In this document: piece after piece, positions 15,153 through 23,555 of the stretch
Numbering within the stretch: the first letter of the stretch is position 1
Layout of the letters: each line of letters starts with the position of its first letter
DNA from: Cryptosporangium phraense
Lineage (GTDB): Bacteria > Actinomycetota > Actinomycetes > Mycobacteriales > Cryptosporangiaceae
Assembly (NCBI RefSeq): GCF_006912135.1
Contig: NZ_VIRS01000004.1
Coordinates: 248,001 to 312,000 of the forward strand
Length of the DNA stretch: 64,000 nt
Direction: 5' to 3'
Made by a program: the position numbers and the translations under genes
Notes under the pieces: generated by a model
What the model was told of the DNA's origin: nothing
The model's database searches: none
Seen by the model: only the letters and a program-made list of their open reading frames with translations

Positions 15153-17339
15153 TCACAGATCCAGCGTCAGCCGGTCGGAGGCGCACCGGCTGACGCAAAT
15201 CATGATCGTGCTGCCGTCGGCGCGCTCGGCCTCGGAGAGAATGCTGTCCCGGTGCAGGGGCGTGCCGGCGAGTACCCGGGTCTCGCACGAACCGCAGTAG
15301 CCCTCTTCGCAGTCGTAGGGCACACCCGGGACGACCTCCCGGACCGCCTCCAGCAGCGTGCGGTTCTCGGGGACGCGGAGGGTCGCCCCGGCCCTGGCCA
15401 GCGTCACGATGAACTCGCGGGAATCGGCCGGGATCGGCGCGATCCGGTCGGTGCCGCCGCCGGTGAACCGCTCGACGTGCAGCTCCAGGTCGCCGACCGT
15501 CTTCTCGACCGCGTCGAGCAACCCCTCCGGGCCGCAGCAGTAGACCTTGGTGTCCTTCGGGGCGCTCGCGAACGCCCCGGCCAGGTCGGGGTGGCCGAGC
15601 TCGTCCTGCGGGACGAGTCGCACCCGGTCGCCGTACTCGTCGTGCAGCTTCGACGCGAACGCCATCGACGCCCGGGTACGGCCGCCGTACAGCAGCGTCC
15701 AGTCCTTGCCGGCCTGGTCGGCGGCTCGCACCATCGCACTGATCGGCGTGATCCCGATGCCACCGGCCACGAACAGGTAGTGGTCGGCGTCCACCAGCGG
15801 GAAGTGGTTCTTCGGGCCGCGGACGCGGACCGTGTGGCCGGCCCCGAGGACCTCGTGCACCTCGGCCGACCCACCACGGCCGGCCGGCTCGCGGAGCACC
15901 GCGACCTCGTAGGCGTAGCGGTCGGCCGGGTCGCCGCAGAGGGAGTACTGCCGGACCTTGCCCGACGGCAGGATCAGGTCGAGGTGCGCACCCGGCTCCC
16001 AGGCCGGGAGCTCACCGTCGCCGGTGAGCCGCAGCGAGAGCACGCCCTCGGCGATCGGCTCGACCGCGGCCAGCGTCATCGTCCGGACGTCGAGGTTGGC
16101 TTTCGCGGTGGAGATCGCGGTGCCGCGCTTGGGACCCGGCGTGAACCGGACCGGGATCGCGTCCCAGCCCGACTGGTTGCCCCAGGACTCGGTGGGGGTG
16201 GCCGGGCTCTCCAGGACGAAGTCCGGAAAACGCTCGAGAACCTGGGTGATCATCTCGCGGAACATCGCCCGGGCCAGGTGCGCGCCCGCGCAGCGGTGCG
16301 TGCCGATGCCGAAGCTGAGGTGCGCCCGCGGGTCGCGGTCGAGGATCAGCTTCTCGGGCTCGGGGAACATCTCGGGGTCGTGGTTGGCCGCGACCCACGG
16401 GATCAGCACCCGCTCGCCGTGCGCGACCGGGCAGCCGCCGATCTCGGTGTCGCTCATGACCGTCCGGGCCATCGACTGCGACGGCGCGAACTTCCGCAGG
16501 AACTCCTCGGTCGCGATGTCGAGCAGCGCGGGCTCGCGGATCAACCGCTCCCGGTCCTCGGGGTGGTTGGCCAGGTGCACGAGCGTCGAACCGGTCAGCG
16601 ACGTGGTGGTGTCCACCCCGCCGGCGACCAGCAGGAAGATGACGCTCGCGAGCTCCTCGTCGGTGAAGCTGGTCTCTTCGACGAGGGCCGAGATCGCGTC
16701 GTTCCGGGGTTCGGCCCGACGGGCGTTGATGAGCTCGAAGATCCGGTCGCCCATGAACGCGAGGCCCATGCCTCCGCGGGCCTCGCGCTCGCTGCCCGGG
16801 ATCGCCGCGAACAGGTCGTGGATCGGCCCGGCCAGGCGCTTCCAGTCCTCTCGCGGGAACCCGAGCCAGTCGAGCGTCACCGCGGTCGGGACCGGATTGG
16901 TGAGCTGGTGCACCAGGTCGGCCCGGCCGTCCTCGATGAACGCGTCGACGACCTCGGTGACGTGCTTGGCGATCATCGGCGTCAGCGCGTCGACCGCCTT
17001 TTTGGTGAGCAGGGGGTTGATGAGCTCGCGGTACGGCGTCGAGGCCGGAGGATCCAGCTCGATCGGGTACTGCGGGAGCGCCTTGCTCTCCGGGATGACG
17101 AACTGGATCCCGTCCGTTTCCGCGTGGCGGGCGGACGAGAACGTCGCGTCGTCCCGGGCGATCCGGGCGATGTCTTCGTAGCGGGTGGTGACCCAATGGC
17201 CGCCGTAGGACTCGGTCCAGGCGACCGGGCACTTACCCCGGAGCTGTGCGTACTCACGCACCGGGTCTGCGGTGAACTCCGGGGCGTGATGGTCGAATTC
17301 GACCGTCGGTCGTGCTGCTTCCACTGCCACTCCTGGCAT
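15153..17339 (-). CDS. Self-sufficient cytochrome P450 fused to a phthalate-dioxygenase-reductase-type module
   Basis: 728-residue single-chain monooxygenase of the P450RhF type (class VII). P450 domain about 20-400: I-helix AGGVDTTTS (239-247), ExxR at EEFLRKF (278-284), heme ligand C350 in FGIGTHRCAG. Linker, then FMN/NADPH reductase: RQYSLCGD (464-471), GGIGITPISAMVRAA (526-), CGPEGLL. C-terminal [2Fe-2S] with C677, C682, C685 and C715. Electrons pass NADPH, FMN, 2Fe-2S, heme without separate partners. Start ambiguous: ATG used here, though GTG five codons on has a better AGGAG. Stop lies 59 bases from the iclR stop, convergent. Probably hydroxylates or O-dealkylates an aromatic feeding the ring-cleavage route (inference). 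Confidence 0.93.
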   Translation of the reverse strand: MPGVAVEAARPTVEFDHHAPEFTADPVREYAQLRGKCPVAWTESYGGHWVTTRYEDIARIARDDATFSSARHAETDGIQFVIPESKALPQYPIELDPPASTPYRELINPLLTKKAVDALTPMIAKHVTEVVDAFIEDGRADLVHQLTNPVPTAVTLDWLGFPREDWKRLAGPIHDLFAAIPGSEREARGGMGLAFMGDRIFELINARRAEPRNDAISALVEETSFTDEELASVIFLLVAGGVDTTTSLTGSTLVHLANHPEDRERLIREPALLDIATEEFLRKFAPSQSMARTVMSDTEIGGCPVAHGERVLIPWVAANHDPEMFPEPEKLILDRDPRAHLSFGIGTHRCAGAHLARAMFREMITQVLERFPDFVLESPATPTESWGNQSGWDAIPVRFTPGPKRGTAISTAKANLDVRTMTLAAVEPIAEGVLSLRLTGDGELPAWEPGAHLDLILPSGKVRQYSLCGDPADRYAYEVAVLREPAGRGGSAEVHEVLGAGHTVRVRGPKNHFPLVDADHYLFVAGGIGITPISAMVRAADQAGKDWTLLYGGRTRASMAFASKLHDEYGDRVRLVPQDELGHPDLAGAFASAPKDTKVYCCGPEGLLDAVEKTVGDLELHVERFTGGGTDRIAPIPADSREFIVTLARAGATLRVPENRTLLEAVREVVPGVPYDCEEGYCGSCETRVLAGTPLHRDSILSEAERADGSTIMICVSRCASDRLTLDL

Positions 17340-17494
17340 CTGAAGCTTGGTGCGCGGTGTTTGCCCCGGCCGCGCCACCGGAGTTGCCGTTTACGGTAGG
17401 TCGCCCGGTGTGCGTCGTCAATCGCTTCCCGTCGCCGTCCGGCAACGTGTTGCGTCCGTGCGTACCTGCAGCTCAGAGCCGTTTTTCGGACGCC

Positions 17495-17520
17495 GGGCAG
17501 CGCGCCGCCGCGCGCTGCCC
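17495..17520. terminator. GC hairpin between alcohol dehydrogenase and P450 genes
   Basis: GGGCAGCGCG (17495-17504) and CGCGCTGCCC (17511-17520) form a perfect 10-bp stem with a 6-base loop, 58 bases beyond the minus-strand alcohol dehydrogenase stop. There is no U tract in either direction (an A-run follows on the minus strand), so termination would be hairpin-only or Rho-assisted. Nothing else recognisable occupies 17340-17577. Confidence 0.4.
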
Positions 17521-17577
17521 CGGAAACAAACTCTTCACGATTGCGTGCTGGATGAGCACAAACGCCAGCTCGCGCCT

Positions 17578-18657
17578 TTAGAACGTCAGCACAGCCTTGA
17601 CGACGTCTCCGCGCTTGGTGGCGGCGGCGGCCTCGTTGATGTCGGCGAACTCGTAGTGGGCCATCAGCTTCTCGACCGGGAACCGGCCGGCCGCCTGCCA
17701 GGCCAGCAACTGGGGCACCAGCACCTGCGGCACCGCGCTGCCCGAGATGACCCCGGTGACCGTCCGGCCGTTGAGCAGCGTCCGCCACTCGACCTCGACG
17801 TTCTCGCTCGGCCCGACGCCGACCACGGCCGCCGTCCCCCGGGTGTGCAGTGCGGCGACCGCGTCCTTCACGACGTCGGCCCGGCCGGTCGTGTCGACGG
17901 ACCCGTCGAGGCCGTCGGGCACGATCGCGCGGATCCGCTCGACCACGTCCCCCTCGCGAGAGTCGAGCACGTGCGTGGCCCCGACCTCGCTGGCCGTCTG
18001 CAGGCGCGCCGGGCTCACGTCCACCGCGACGACCGTCGACGCTCCGGACGCGGCCGCGGCCATCACCGACGCGAGCCCGACCGCCCCGGCCCCGAACACC
18101 GCGACCGCGCTCTCCGGCCCCGGCTTCAGGATGTTGACGATCGTCCCGGCGCCGGTCATGAACCCGCACCCGAACGGCCCGGCGCTGCGCAGGTCGGCGG
18201 TGTCCGGCAGCTTGATGACGCTGCGCACGTTGGCGATCGCGTGCGTGGCGAACGTCGACTGGCCGAGGAAGTGCGCATACACCGGCCGGCCGTCGATCGA
18301 GACCGCCGACGAACCGTCGGCCCGGGCCCCGGCGAAGTTCAGCGCGTCGAACTGCGCGCAGTACGACGGCGAAGCGGTCCGGCACTGCTTGCAGACGCCG
18401 CACGAGGTGAACGCCAGCGCCACCGGGTCACCCGGCTTCAGGTCCGTGACCCCGGCCCCGACCTGCTCGACGACGCCTGCGCCCTCGTGCCCGAGGACGG
18501 CGTTGGTCGGCAGGAACGTCGAGAAGTGCAGGTCGGTGGCGCAGATGCCGACGCTGACCAGGCGCACCAGCACCTCGTCGGCGCGGGGCTCCTCGAGCTG
18601 CGCGGGCCGCAGTTCGAACGTTTTCTCTTCGGTAACGGCGGCGACGGTGATGTCCAC
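17578..18657 (-). CDS. Zinc-dependent alcohol dehydrogenase (MDR, aryl-alcohol type)
   Basis: 359 residues, medium-chain dehydrogenase oxidising an alcohol to an aldehyde with NAD(P). Catalytic zinc ligands C39 (GICATD), H57-E58 (GHEGAGVV) and a Cys in FGCGFMTGAG; structural zinc C86, C89, C92, C100 (CGVCKQCRTASPSYC). Cofactor motif AVFGAGAVGLASVMAA, followed by AVDVS. Closest in layout to benzyl/aryl-alcohol dehydrogenases. GTG start with GGAG 6 bases upstream. Divergent from the aldehyde dehydrogenase with the operator between, so the two form an alcohol-to-acid pair. The aryl specificity is inferred from family resemblance and context. Confidence 0.9.
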   Translation of the reverse strand: MDITVAAVTEEKTFELRPAQLEEPRADEVLVRLVSVGICATDLHFSTFLPTNAVLGHEGAGVVEQVGAGVTDLKPGDPVALAFTSCGVCKQCRTASPSYCAQFDALNFAGARADGSSAVSIDGRPVYAHFLGQSTFATHAIANVRSVIKLPDTADLRSAGPFGCGFMTGAGTIVNILKPGPESAVAVFGAGAVGLASVMAAAASGASTVVAVDVSPARLQTASEVGATHVLDSREGDVVERIRAIVPDGLDGSVDTTGRADVVKDAVAALHTRGTAAVVGVGPSENVEVEWRTLLNGRTVTGVISGSAVPQVLVPQLLAWQAAGRFPVEKLMAHYEFADINEAAAATKRGDVVKAVLTF

Positions 18658-18671
18658 GAGGATCTCCGATA

Positions 18672-18722
18672 TCTCACTATGGCGAGACGGCATCTTGACT
18701 TCCGAGATAGTAGACGTCAAGA
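18672..18722. promoter_or_regulatory. Operator between alcohol and aldehyde dehydrogenase genes
   Basis: 18672-18687 (TCTCACTATGGCGAGA) is a palindrome one base longer than the shared consensus. Immediately to its right TCTTGAC (18693-18699) and GTCAAGA (18716-18722) make a second inverted repeat with GAGATAG half-sites inside. The palindrome lies 14 bases before the GTG of the minus-strand gene and 43 before the plus-strand ATG, so one bound protein could block both. Confidence 0.55.
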
Positions 18723-18730
18723 CTCCCGGT

Positions 18731-20182
18731 ATGAGCGCGCTCGACGTCCCAGAGAACCGACTCCTGATCGCCGGTGGCTGGCAGGCCCCGGCGTCCGGTG
18801 ACGCACTTCCGGTGCTCGACCCGGCCACCCGGGAGCCGTTCCGTACCGTCGGCCGAGCCAACGCCGCTGACGTGGACGCCGCCGTGGCGGCCGCCCGCAA
18901 CGCGTACGACGGCTGGTCGCGGATGAACCCTTCCGACCGGGGCGCGATCCTCGGCCGGTGGTCCCAGCTCATCTTCGAGCATGTCGAGGAACTTGCGCGC
19001 TATGAAGCGCAGGATGTCGGCAAGCCGCTCTCCGACGCGCGCACCAACATCTACATCGCCGGCAGCATCCTCGGCTACTTCGCCGGTGCCGCCGACAAGC
19101 TGCACGGCGCGACTCTCCCGTCCCGCTCGGCCGACAACACCGGCTTCACTCTGCGTGAGCCGCTGGGCGTCTGCGCGATGGTCATCGCCTGGAACGTGCC
19201 AGCGATCCTCTTCATGGCCGACGCCGCCCCGGCGCTCGCGGCCGGCAACACGGTCGTGCTCAAGCCGTCCGAATACGCTCCGATGAGCCCGCTCGGGATC
19301 GCCGCCCTGGCCGAGGAGGCGGGTCTCCCACCTGGCGTTCTGAACGTCGTGACGGGCCTGGGCCCGGAGGCGGGCCAACCGCTGACGAGCCACCCGGGGA
19401 TCAACCACATCAGCTTCGTCGGGTCGTCGGCGACCGGCCGGGCGATCATGAAGTCGGCGGCCGAGAACCTGGTCCCGGTGAAACTGGAACTCGGCGGAAA
19501 GTCACCCAACGTAGTTTTCGCGGACGCCGACCTGGACGCGGCCGTGCCGGCCATCCTCGAGTCAATCGTCGAGAACTCGGGCCAGAACTGCTACGCGGGC
19601 TCGCGTCTGCTGATCGAGGAACCGATCTACGACGAGACCGTCGCCCGCCTGGCCGCCGCCATGGAGGCCGTGAAGGCCGGTCCGTGGCACGAGGACCTGG
19701 ACATGGGTCCGCTGGTCAACGGCATCCAGCACGAGCGGGTGTCGGGCTACCTCGCCGGCGGCGTGGCGAACGGCGCCCGGGTGGTCACCGGTGGCCCCGG
19801 CGACACCGACGGCTGGTTCGTGAAGCCGACGCTGTTCGACCAGGTCACGCCGGACATGCCGATCGTCCGCGAGGAGATCTTCGGGCCGGTGCTGGCGGCC
19901 GAGTCGTTCCGGGGCGCCCGGGACGCGATCGACCGGGTCAACGCGACCCCGTACGGCCTGCTGGTCAGCGTCTGGACCAACGACCTGTCCCGGGCGCTGC
20001 GGGTGACGCAGGAGGTCCGCTCCGGGCAGGTGTCGGTGAACGAGTTCGCGAACTCGGCGATCATCGGGTTCCCGTTCAACCTGGCCAAGGAGAGCGGGTT
20101 CAGCCAGGGCGGCGGCTACGAGGCGATGAAGGAGTACACGTCCGAGAAGGGCGTGACGATCAAGATGCGTCCGCTGGACTGA
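18731..20182 (+). CDS. NAD(P)-dependent aldehyde dehydrogenase
   Basis: 483 residues, ALDH superfamily, converting an aldehyde to the acid. Active site: N155 (AWNVP), general base E253 in LELGGKSPNVVF, nucleophile C287 in ENSGQNCYAGSR; NAD-binding VVLKPSEYAPMSP and FVGSSATG; C-terminal EEIFGPVL. Normal length. ATG with only a weak upstream ribosome binding site (short leader likely). Divergently paired with the aryl-alcohol-type dehydrogenase, so benzaldehyde-like or aliphatic aldehydes from that enzyme are likely substrates (inference). No separate cofactor domain or fusion. Confidence 0.92.
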   Translation: MSALDVPENRLLIAGGWQAPASGDALPVLDPATREPFRTVGRANAADVDAAVAAARNAYDGWSRMNPSDRGAILGRWSQLIFEHVEELARYEAQDVGKPLSDARTNIYIAGSILGYFAGAADKLHGATLPSRSADNTGFTLREPLGVCAMVIAWNVPAILFMADAAPALAAGNTVVLKPSEYAPMSPLGIAALAEEAGLPPGVLNVVTGLGPEAGQPLTSHPGINHISFVGSSATGRAIMKSAAENLVPVKLELGGKSPNVVFADADLDAAVPAILESIVENSGQNCYAGSRLLIEEPIYDETVARLAAAMEAVKAGPWHEDLDMGPLVNGIQHERVSGYLAGGVANGARVVTGGPGDTDGWFVKPTLFDQVTPDMPIVREEIFGPVLAAESFRGARDAIDRVNATPYGLLVSVWTNDLSRALRVTQEVRSGQVSVNEFANSAIIGFPFNLAKESGFSQGGGYEAMKEYTSEKGVTIKMRPLD

Positions 20183-20260
20183 CGCTCTCCGCAGGCGTTC
20201 CCGTCCCGCCTGGCCGGCGGCGCGCGGGAGCTCGGGCCCGGACCTTGACTCCGGACCCCC

Positions 20261-20292
20261 GGCGCCGGGTCGCAACGATGCGACCCGGCGCC
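20261..20292. terminator. Bidirectional hairpin terminator
   Basis: GGCGCCGGGTCGCA (20261-20274) pairs perfectly with TGCGACCCGGCGCC (20279-20292) over a 4-base loop. It lies between the convergent stops of the aldehyde dehydrogenase and the glycosyltransferase and abuts the latter's stop. No U tract, as is common in high-GC actinobacteria. Confidence 0.7.
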
Positions 20293-20296
20293 TCCG

Positions 20297-21571
20297 TCAT
20301 CGCCGAACCGCGACCAGCGAGAGCAGCTCGTCGGTGGCTCGGCGGGCGGCGTGGGCTCCGTCGGACTCCTCGCCCAGACGCCGGGCCGCGGCCGCGAACG
20401 ACGGGTCGGCCAGCACCTTCCGCACGCCAGACCGGATCGCGGCCTCCGACGGCGTCTGCGTCCGCAGATCGACGCCGACGCCGGACCACGCGACCCTCGC
20501 CGTGACCTCGACCTTGTCCTCGGTCTTGCCCGCCGCCACCAGCGGCACGCCGTGCGCGATCGCGAGTTGCACGGTGCCGAACCCGCCGTTCGTCACGACC
20601 GCCGACGCGTGCCGGAACAGCTCGTCGAACGGGACGTACCGCTCCACCCGCGCGTTGGGCGGCACCGGCTCCAGCACCGACGGATCGGCCCCTCCGGTCA
20701 CCGCGACGACCAGCACGTCCTCGTCCGCCAGAGCCGCCAGCGACGGCCGCAGCAGCTGCGACGGATCGGTCGCGACCGTCCCCTGGGTCACGACGACGAC
20801 CGGGCGCTCGGCCGCCACGACGTCGTCCCACCACGACGGCCGCACCCACTCCGCGGGCGGCAGCGGCGCGGGGTGCCCCACGAACCGGAGCCAGGACGGC
20901 CGGTCCGAGCGTGGGTACTCGAAGCCCGCCGGCGAGAGCTGGATGAACCGGTCCGGCGCCGGCACCTCCACCGCGGTCCGCTTCCGCGCCGGCAGGCCGA
21001 CCGCCCGCCGCTGCGCGTCGAGCTGCCCCGCCGTCGGCGCGAACATCGTCTTCCGGACGACGGCGTTGAGCAGGCGATTCCGCACCCGGCCGAGGACGCC
21101 GGACGTCGGCCGCAGACCCAGCCCGAACGGGCCGGTGTCGACGCTGAGCAGCGTCACGACCGTGATCCCGTACGTGGCGGTCGGCGGCCCACCGAGCTCG
21201 CGCACCAGCGGGGCCGACAGCAGCGCGGTGTCGGCCACCAGGACGTCGGTCGGCTCCTCGAGCAGGCCCTGCAGGTGGCGCACCTGGGCCGCGATCGAGG
21301 CGATGAAGACGTGCTCCAGGTCGAACAGGAACTGCTTCACCCCGTCGTGCCGGGCCCGCTCCGGGAAGAACTCGTTCAGGGGCCGGACACTGTGGTCGAT
21401 CTCCGCCGGGAACGGAACGAACTCGGCGCCGGCGCGCTCGACACCGCGCTCGAGGGCCCGCCCAGTGGTGAACCGCACCCGGTGGCCGTCGTCGACCAGC
21501 GTCCGAACGAGAGGATGGGCCGGATTCACGTGTCCGGCCGCGGGGGTTGCCGCGAAGAGGAAACTTGCCAT
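20297..21571 (-). CDS. UGT/MGT-like glycosyltransferase (GT-B)
   Basis: 424 residues. N-terminal acceptor half with SFLFAATPAAGHVNPAHPL (GHVNP motif of macrolide and related glycosyltransferases); C-terminal donor half with VVTQGTVATDPSQLL and the sugar-nucleotide motif NGGFGTVQLAIAHGVPLVA, where Asn replaces the usual His before GG. These enzymes glycosylate small lipophilic or phenolic compounds, often to inactivate them. ATG start. Divergent from a TetR regulator 66 bases away, which probably controls it. No polyketide or other biosynthetic core is present, so a detoxification role is more likely than antibiotic synthesis (inference). Confidence 0.85.
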   Translation of the reverse strand: MASFLFAATPAAGHVNPAHPLVRTLVDDGHRVRFTTGRALERGVERAGAEFVPFPAEIDHSVRPLNEFFPERARHDGVKQFLFDLEHVFIASIAAQVRHLQGLLEEPTDVLVADTALLSAPLVRELGGPPTATYGITVVTLLSVDTGPFGLGLRPTSGVLGRVRNRLLNAVVRKTMFAPTAGQLDAQRRAVGLPARKRTAVEVPAPDRFIQLSPAGFEYPRSDRPSWLRFVGHPAPLPPAEWVRPSWWDDVVAAERPVVVVTQGTVATDPSQLLRPSLAALADEDVLVVAVTGGADPSVLEPVPPNARVERYVPFDELFRHASAVVTNGGFGTVQLAIAHGVPLVAAGKTEDKVEVTARVAWSGVGVDLRTQTPSEAAIRSGVRKVLADPSFAAAARRLGEESDGAHAARRATDELLSLVAVRR

Positions 21572-21637
21572 AGGTCGACGATGAGGGCAGCCGTCCTGGT
21601 TGACGAGCTTTGCCGAGATTGCCGGGAGGAACTGACC

Positions 21638-22237
21638 GTGTCGTTCGGTAAACCCGGGCGCCCACCCGAGGATCACACGCTGCGGCGGCGCGAGATCTAT
21701 CTCGCGGTCATGCCGCTGATCGACGACGTCGGATACCGGCGATTGAGCATGAAGGCCGCCGCCCGGGCCGCGAACCTCTCGATCGGCGGGCTGTACCACT
21801 ACTTCCCGACCAAGCGGGAGCTCGTGCTGCACCCGCTGACCGAGGACTTCGGGCGGCGGTACTGCGCCGACCTGAACGCGGTCCATGCTCCGCTCCTCGA
21901 CACCGACCCCGAGCGCTACGTCCGACTGAAGCTGCACGGCATCGCGCGGTGCGTCGCGGTGGCCCGGCCGGCGTTCCACGCCGCCGTCGAGATGGGCCTG
22001 GACGCGTATCGCGAATCCGTGGAGGCCGGGCTGACCCACAGCTTCGACGCGGTCGAGGACGCGCTGCGCCACATCGAACCGGCGCTGCCCGAGGACGCGA
22101 TCCGGGCGATCAGCCGCTCGATGCGCCGGGTGCTGATGGCCGCGATCATCGACCGGACCACGACCGAGGCCGAGATCGTCACCGACTGCAATAGGGTGCT
22201 CGACTCGTTCCTGCCTCGGCCGGCGCTGGTTCCGTAA
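21638..22237 (+). CDS. TetR-family transcriptional regulator
   Basis: 199 residues. HTH about 20-65 with RLSMKAAARAANLSIGGLYH YFPTKRELV (recognition helix LSIGGLYHYF), then an all-helical ligand domain of typical TetR length. GTG start taken because GGGAGGA lies 7 bases upstream; an upstream ATG in frame would overlap the promoter region of the divergent glycosyltransferase. Likely repressor of that gene and itself, released by a small hydrophobic ligand (family knowledge plus context). No clear palindrome is visible in the 66-base gap. Confidence 0.88.
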   Translation: MSFGKPGRPPEDHTLRRREIYLAVMPLIDDVGYRRLSMKAAARAANLSIGGLYHYFPTKRELVLHPLTEDFGRRYCADLNAVHAPLLDTDPERYVRLKLHGIARCVAVARPAFHAAVEMGLDAYRESVEAGLTHSFDAVEDALRHIEPALPEDAIRAISRSMRRVLMAAIIDRTTTEAEIVTDCNRVLDSFLPRPALVP

Positions 22238-22306
22238 GTACTGGTAACGGGCCGGTCACGGATCCGAATCTGCGCCGGTCGACCAGTACAGGGCTCCGTA
22301 TCTGCG
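22238..22306 (+). promoter_or_regulatory. Repeat-rich control region upstream of the HTH-Mop gene and modABC
   Basis: GTACTGGT (22238-22245) and ACCAGTAC (22282-22289) form a spaced inverted repeat; a near-perfect direct repeat GGATCCGAATCTGCG (22260-22274) / GGCTCCGTATCTGCG (22292-22306), 13/15 identical, has a 32-base period (three helical turns). The second copy ends 16 bases before the GTG of the HTH-Mop regulator. Plausible molybdate-responsive operator for that regulator; binding is not shown. Confidence 0.5.
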
Positions 22307-22322
22307 GTGCTAGCGTTTCCCG

Positions 22323-22739
22323 GTGCCCACCTACCGCATCAGTGAAGCCGCTGTGCTGCTCGGCGTCAGCGACGACACGGTCCGCCGATGGGCCGACGCG
22401 GGCAGACTGCCGACGATCAAGGAACCGGGCTCCCGCCTGGCGATCGACGGGGCCGACCTCGCCTCCTTCGCCTCCGAGATCGCCGCCGGCGACCTCCCGG
22501 CCGGGCTGGGCGCGCCGATCGTCGCCGAATCGGCCCGCAACCGGTTCACCGGCATCGTCACCCGGGTGCTGCGCGACGGGGTGATGGCGCAGGTCGAGAT
22601 CCAGGCCGGGCCGCACCGGGTCGTCTCGCTGATGAGCCGGGAATCCGCCGACGAGCTCGGCCTGGAGCCCGGCGTCCTCGCCGTTGCCGCAGTCAAGTCG
22701 ACGAACGTCGTCGTTGAAGTACCTCGCCACCCCGAGTAA
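22323..22739 (+). CDS. HTH-Mop molybdate-responsive regulator
   Basis: 138 residues. N-terminal excisionase/MerR-like HTH (YRISEAAVLLGVSDDTVRRW, residues 4-23, then GRLPTIKEPGSRLAIDGADL), followed by a single Mop/TOBE molybdate-binding domain (ARNRFTGIVTRVLRDGVMAQ, LMSRESADELGLEPG, AVKSTNVVVEV). This short regulator type replaces ModE in many actinobacteria. GTG start. Fifteen bases upstream of modA, so first gene of the molybdate operon; it probably senses molybdate in the cytoplasm and represses modABC (inference from domains and position). Confidence 0.88.
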   Translation: MPTYRISEAAVLLGVSDDTVRRWADAGRLPTIKEPGSRLAIDGADLASFASEIAAGDLPAGLGAPIVAESARNRFTGIVTRVLRDGVMAQVEIQAGPHRVVSLMSRESADELGLEPGVLAVAAVKSTNVVVEVPRHPE

Positions 22740-22754
22740 CTCCTGGAGGTAACC

Positions 22755-23555
22755 GTGCGTCGACCGGCCCTATTCGCGGTGGCTCTCGCAGCCGCCGCGT
22801 CGATGCTTCTCACGGGCTGCGGCTCGGACGACAGCAGCGACACGTCGAGCAACTCGTCCGCGTCGGCCAGCGCGGACTCGGTGAAGGGCACCGTCACGGT
22901 CTTCGCCGCCGCGTCGCTCACCGAGTCGTTCACGACGCTCGGCAAGCAGTTCGAGCAGGCGCACCCGGGCGTCACCGTCAAGTTCAACTTCGCGGCCAGC
23001 TCGGCCTTGGCCGAGAGCATCGGCCAAGGCGCCCCGGCCGACGTCTTCGCCTCCGCGTCCCAGAAGAACATGGACGCGGTCGTGAAGGACGGCAGCGCCA
23101 CCGACCCGAAGACGTTCGTGCAGAACACGATGGAGATCGCGGTGCCGCCGGACAACCCCGGCAAGGTGACCGCGCTCGCCGACCTGAGCAAGCCCGGCCT
23201 GAAGATCGCGCTCTGCCAGGAGCAGGTGCCGTGTGGCGCCACCGCCAAGAAGGTCCTGGACAAGGCCAAGATCACGGTGAAGCCGAAGACGCTCGGCGCG
23301 GACGTGAAGGCGGTGCTCACCACGATCTCGCTGGGTGAGGTCGACGCCGGCATCGTCTACAAGACCGACGTTCAGGCCGCCGGCACCAAGGTCAAGGGCA
23401 TCGAGATCCCGGCCGACCAGAACGCCTCCACGTCGTACCCGATCGCCACGCTGTCGAAGGCGCCGAACGCCGACGGCGCGAAGGCGTTCATGGAGTACGT
23501 GCTCTCCGCCGACGGCACCAAGGTCCTCGAGGCGGCCGGCTTCACCGCTCCGTGA
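22755..23555 (+). CDS. modA: Molybdate ABC transporter substrate-binding lipoprotein
   Basis: 266-residue extracytoplasmic lipoprotein capturing molybdate (or tungstate). Signal peptide with lipobox LLTGC at about 18-22 and a Ser/Asp-rich spacer. ModA signatures: VFAAASLTESFTTLG, the FAASSALAESIGQGAPADVF segment with the oxyanion-binding serines, and GEVDAGIVYKTDV near the C terminus. GTG start with CTGGAGGT just upstream. Its stop overlaps the modB start. Confidence 0.94.
   Translation: MRRPALFAVALAAAASMLLTGCGSDDSSDTSSNSSASASADSVKGTVTVFAAASLTESFTTLGKQFEQAHPGVTVKFNFAASSALAESIGQGAPADVFASASQKNMDAVVKDGSATDPKTFVQNTMEIAVPPDNPGKVTALADLSKPGLKIALCQEQVPCGATAKKVLDKAKITVKPKTLGADVKAVLTTISLGEVDAGIVYKTDVQAAGTKVKGIEIPADQNASTSYPIATLSKAPNADGAKAFMEYVLSADGTKVLEAAGFTAP

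Noticed and set aside
15153-21571. Natural-product gene cluster (P450 plus glycosyltransferase)
   Set aside because: No polyketide, peptide or terpene core enzyme; the surrounding genes are catabolic.
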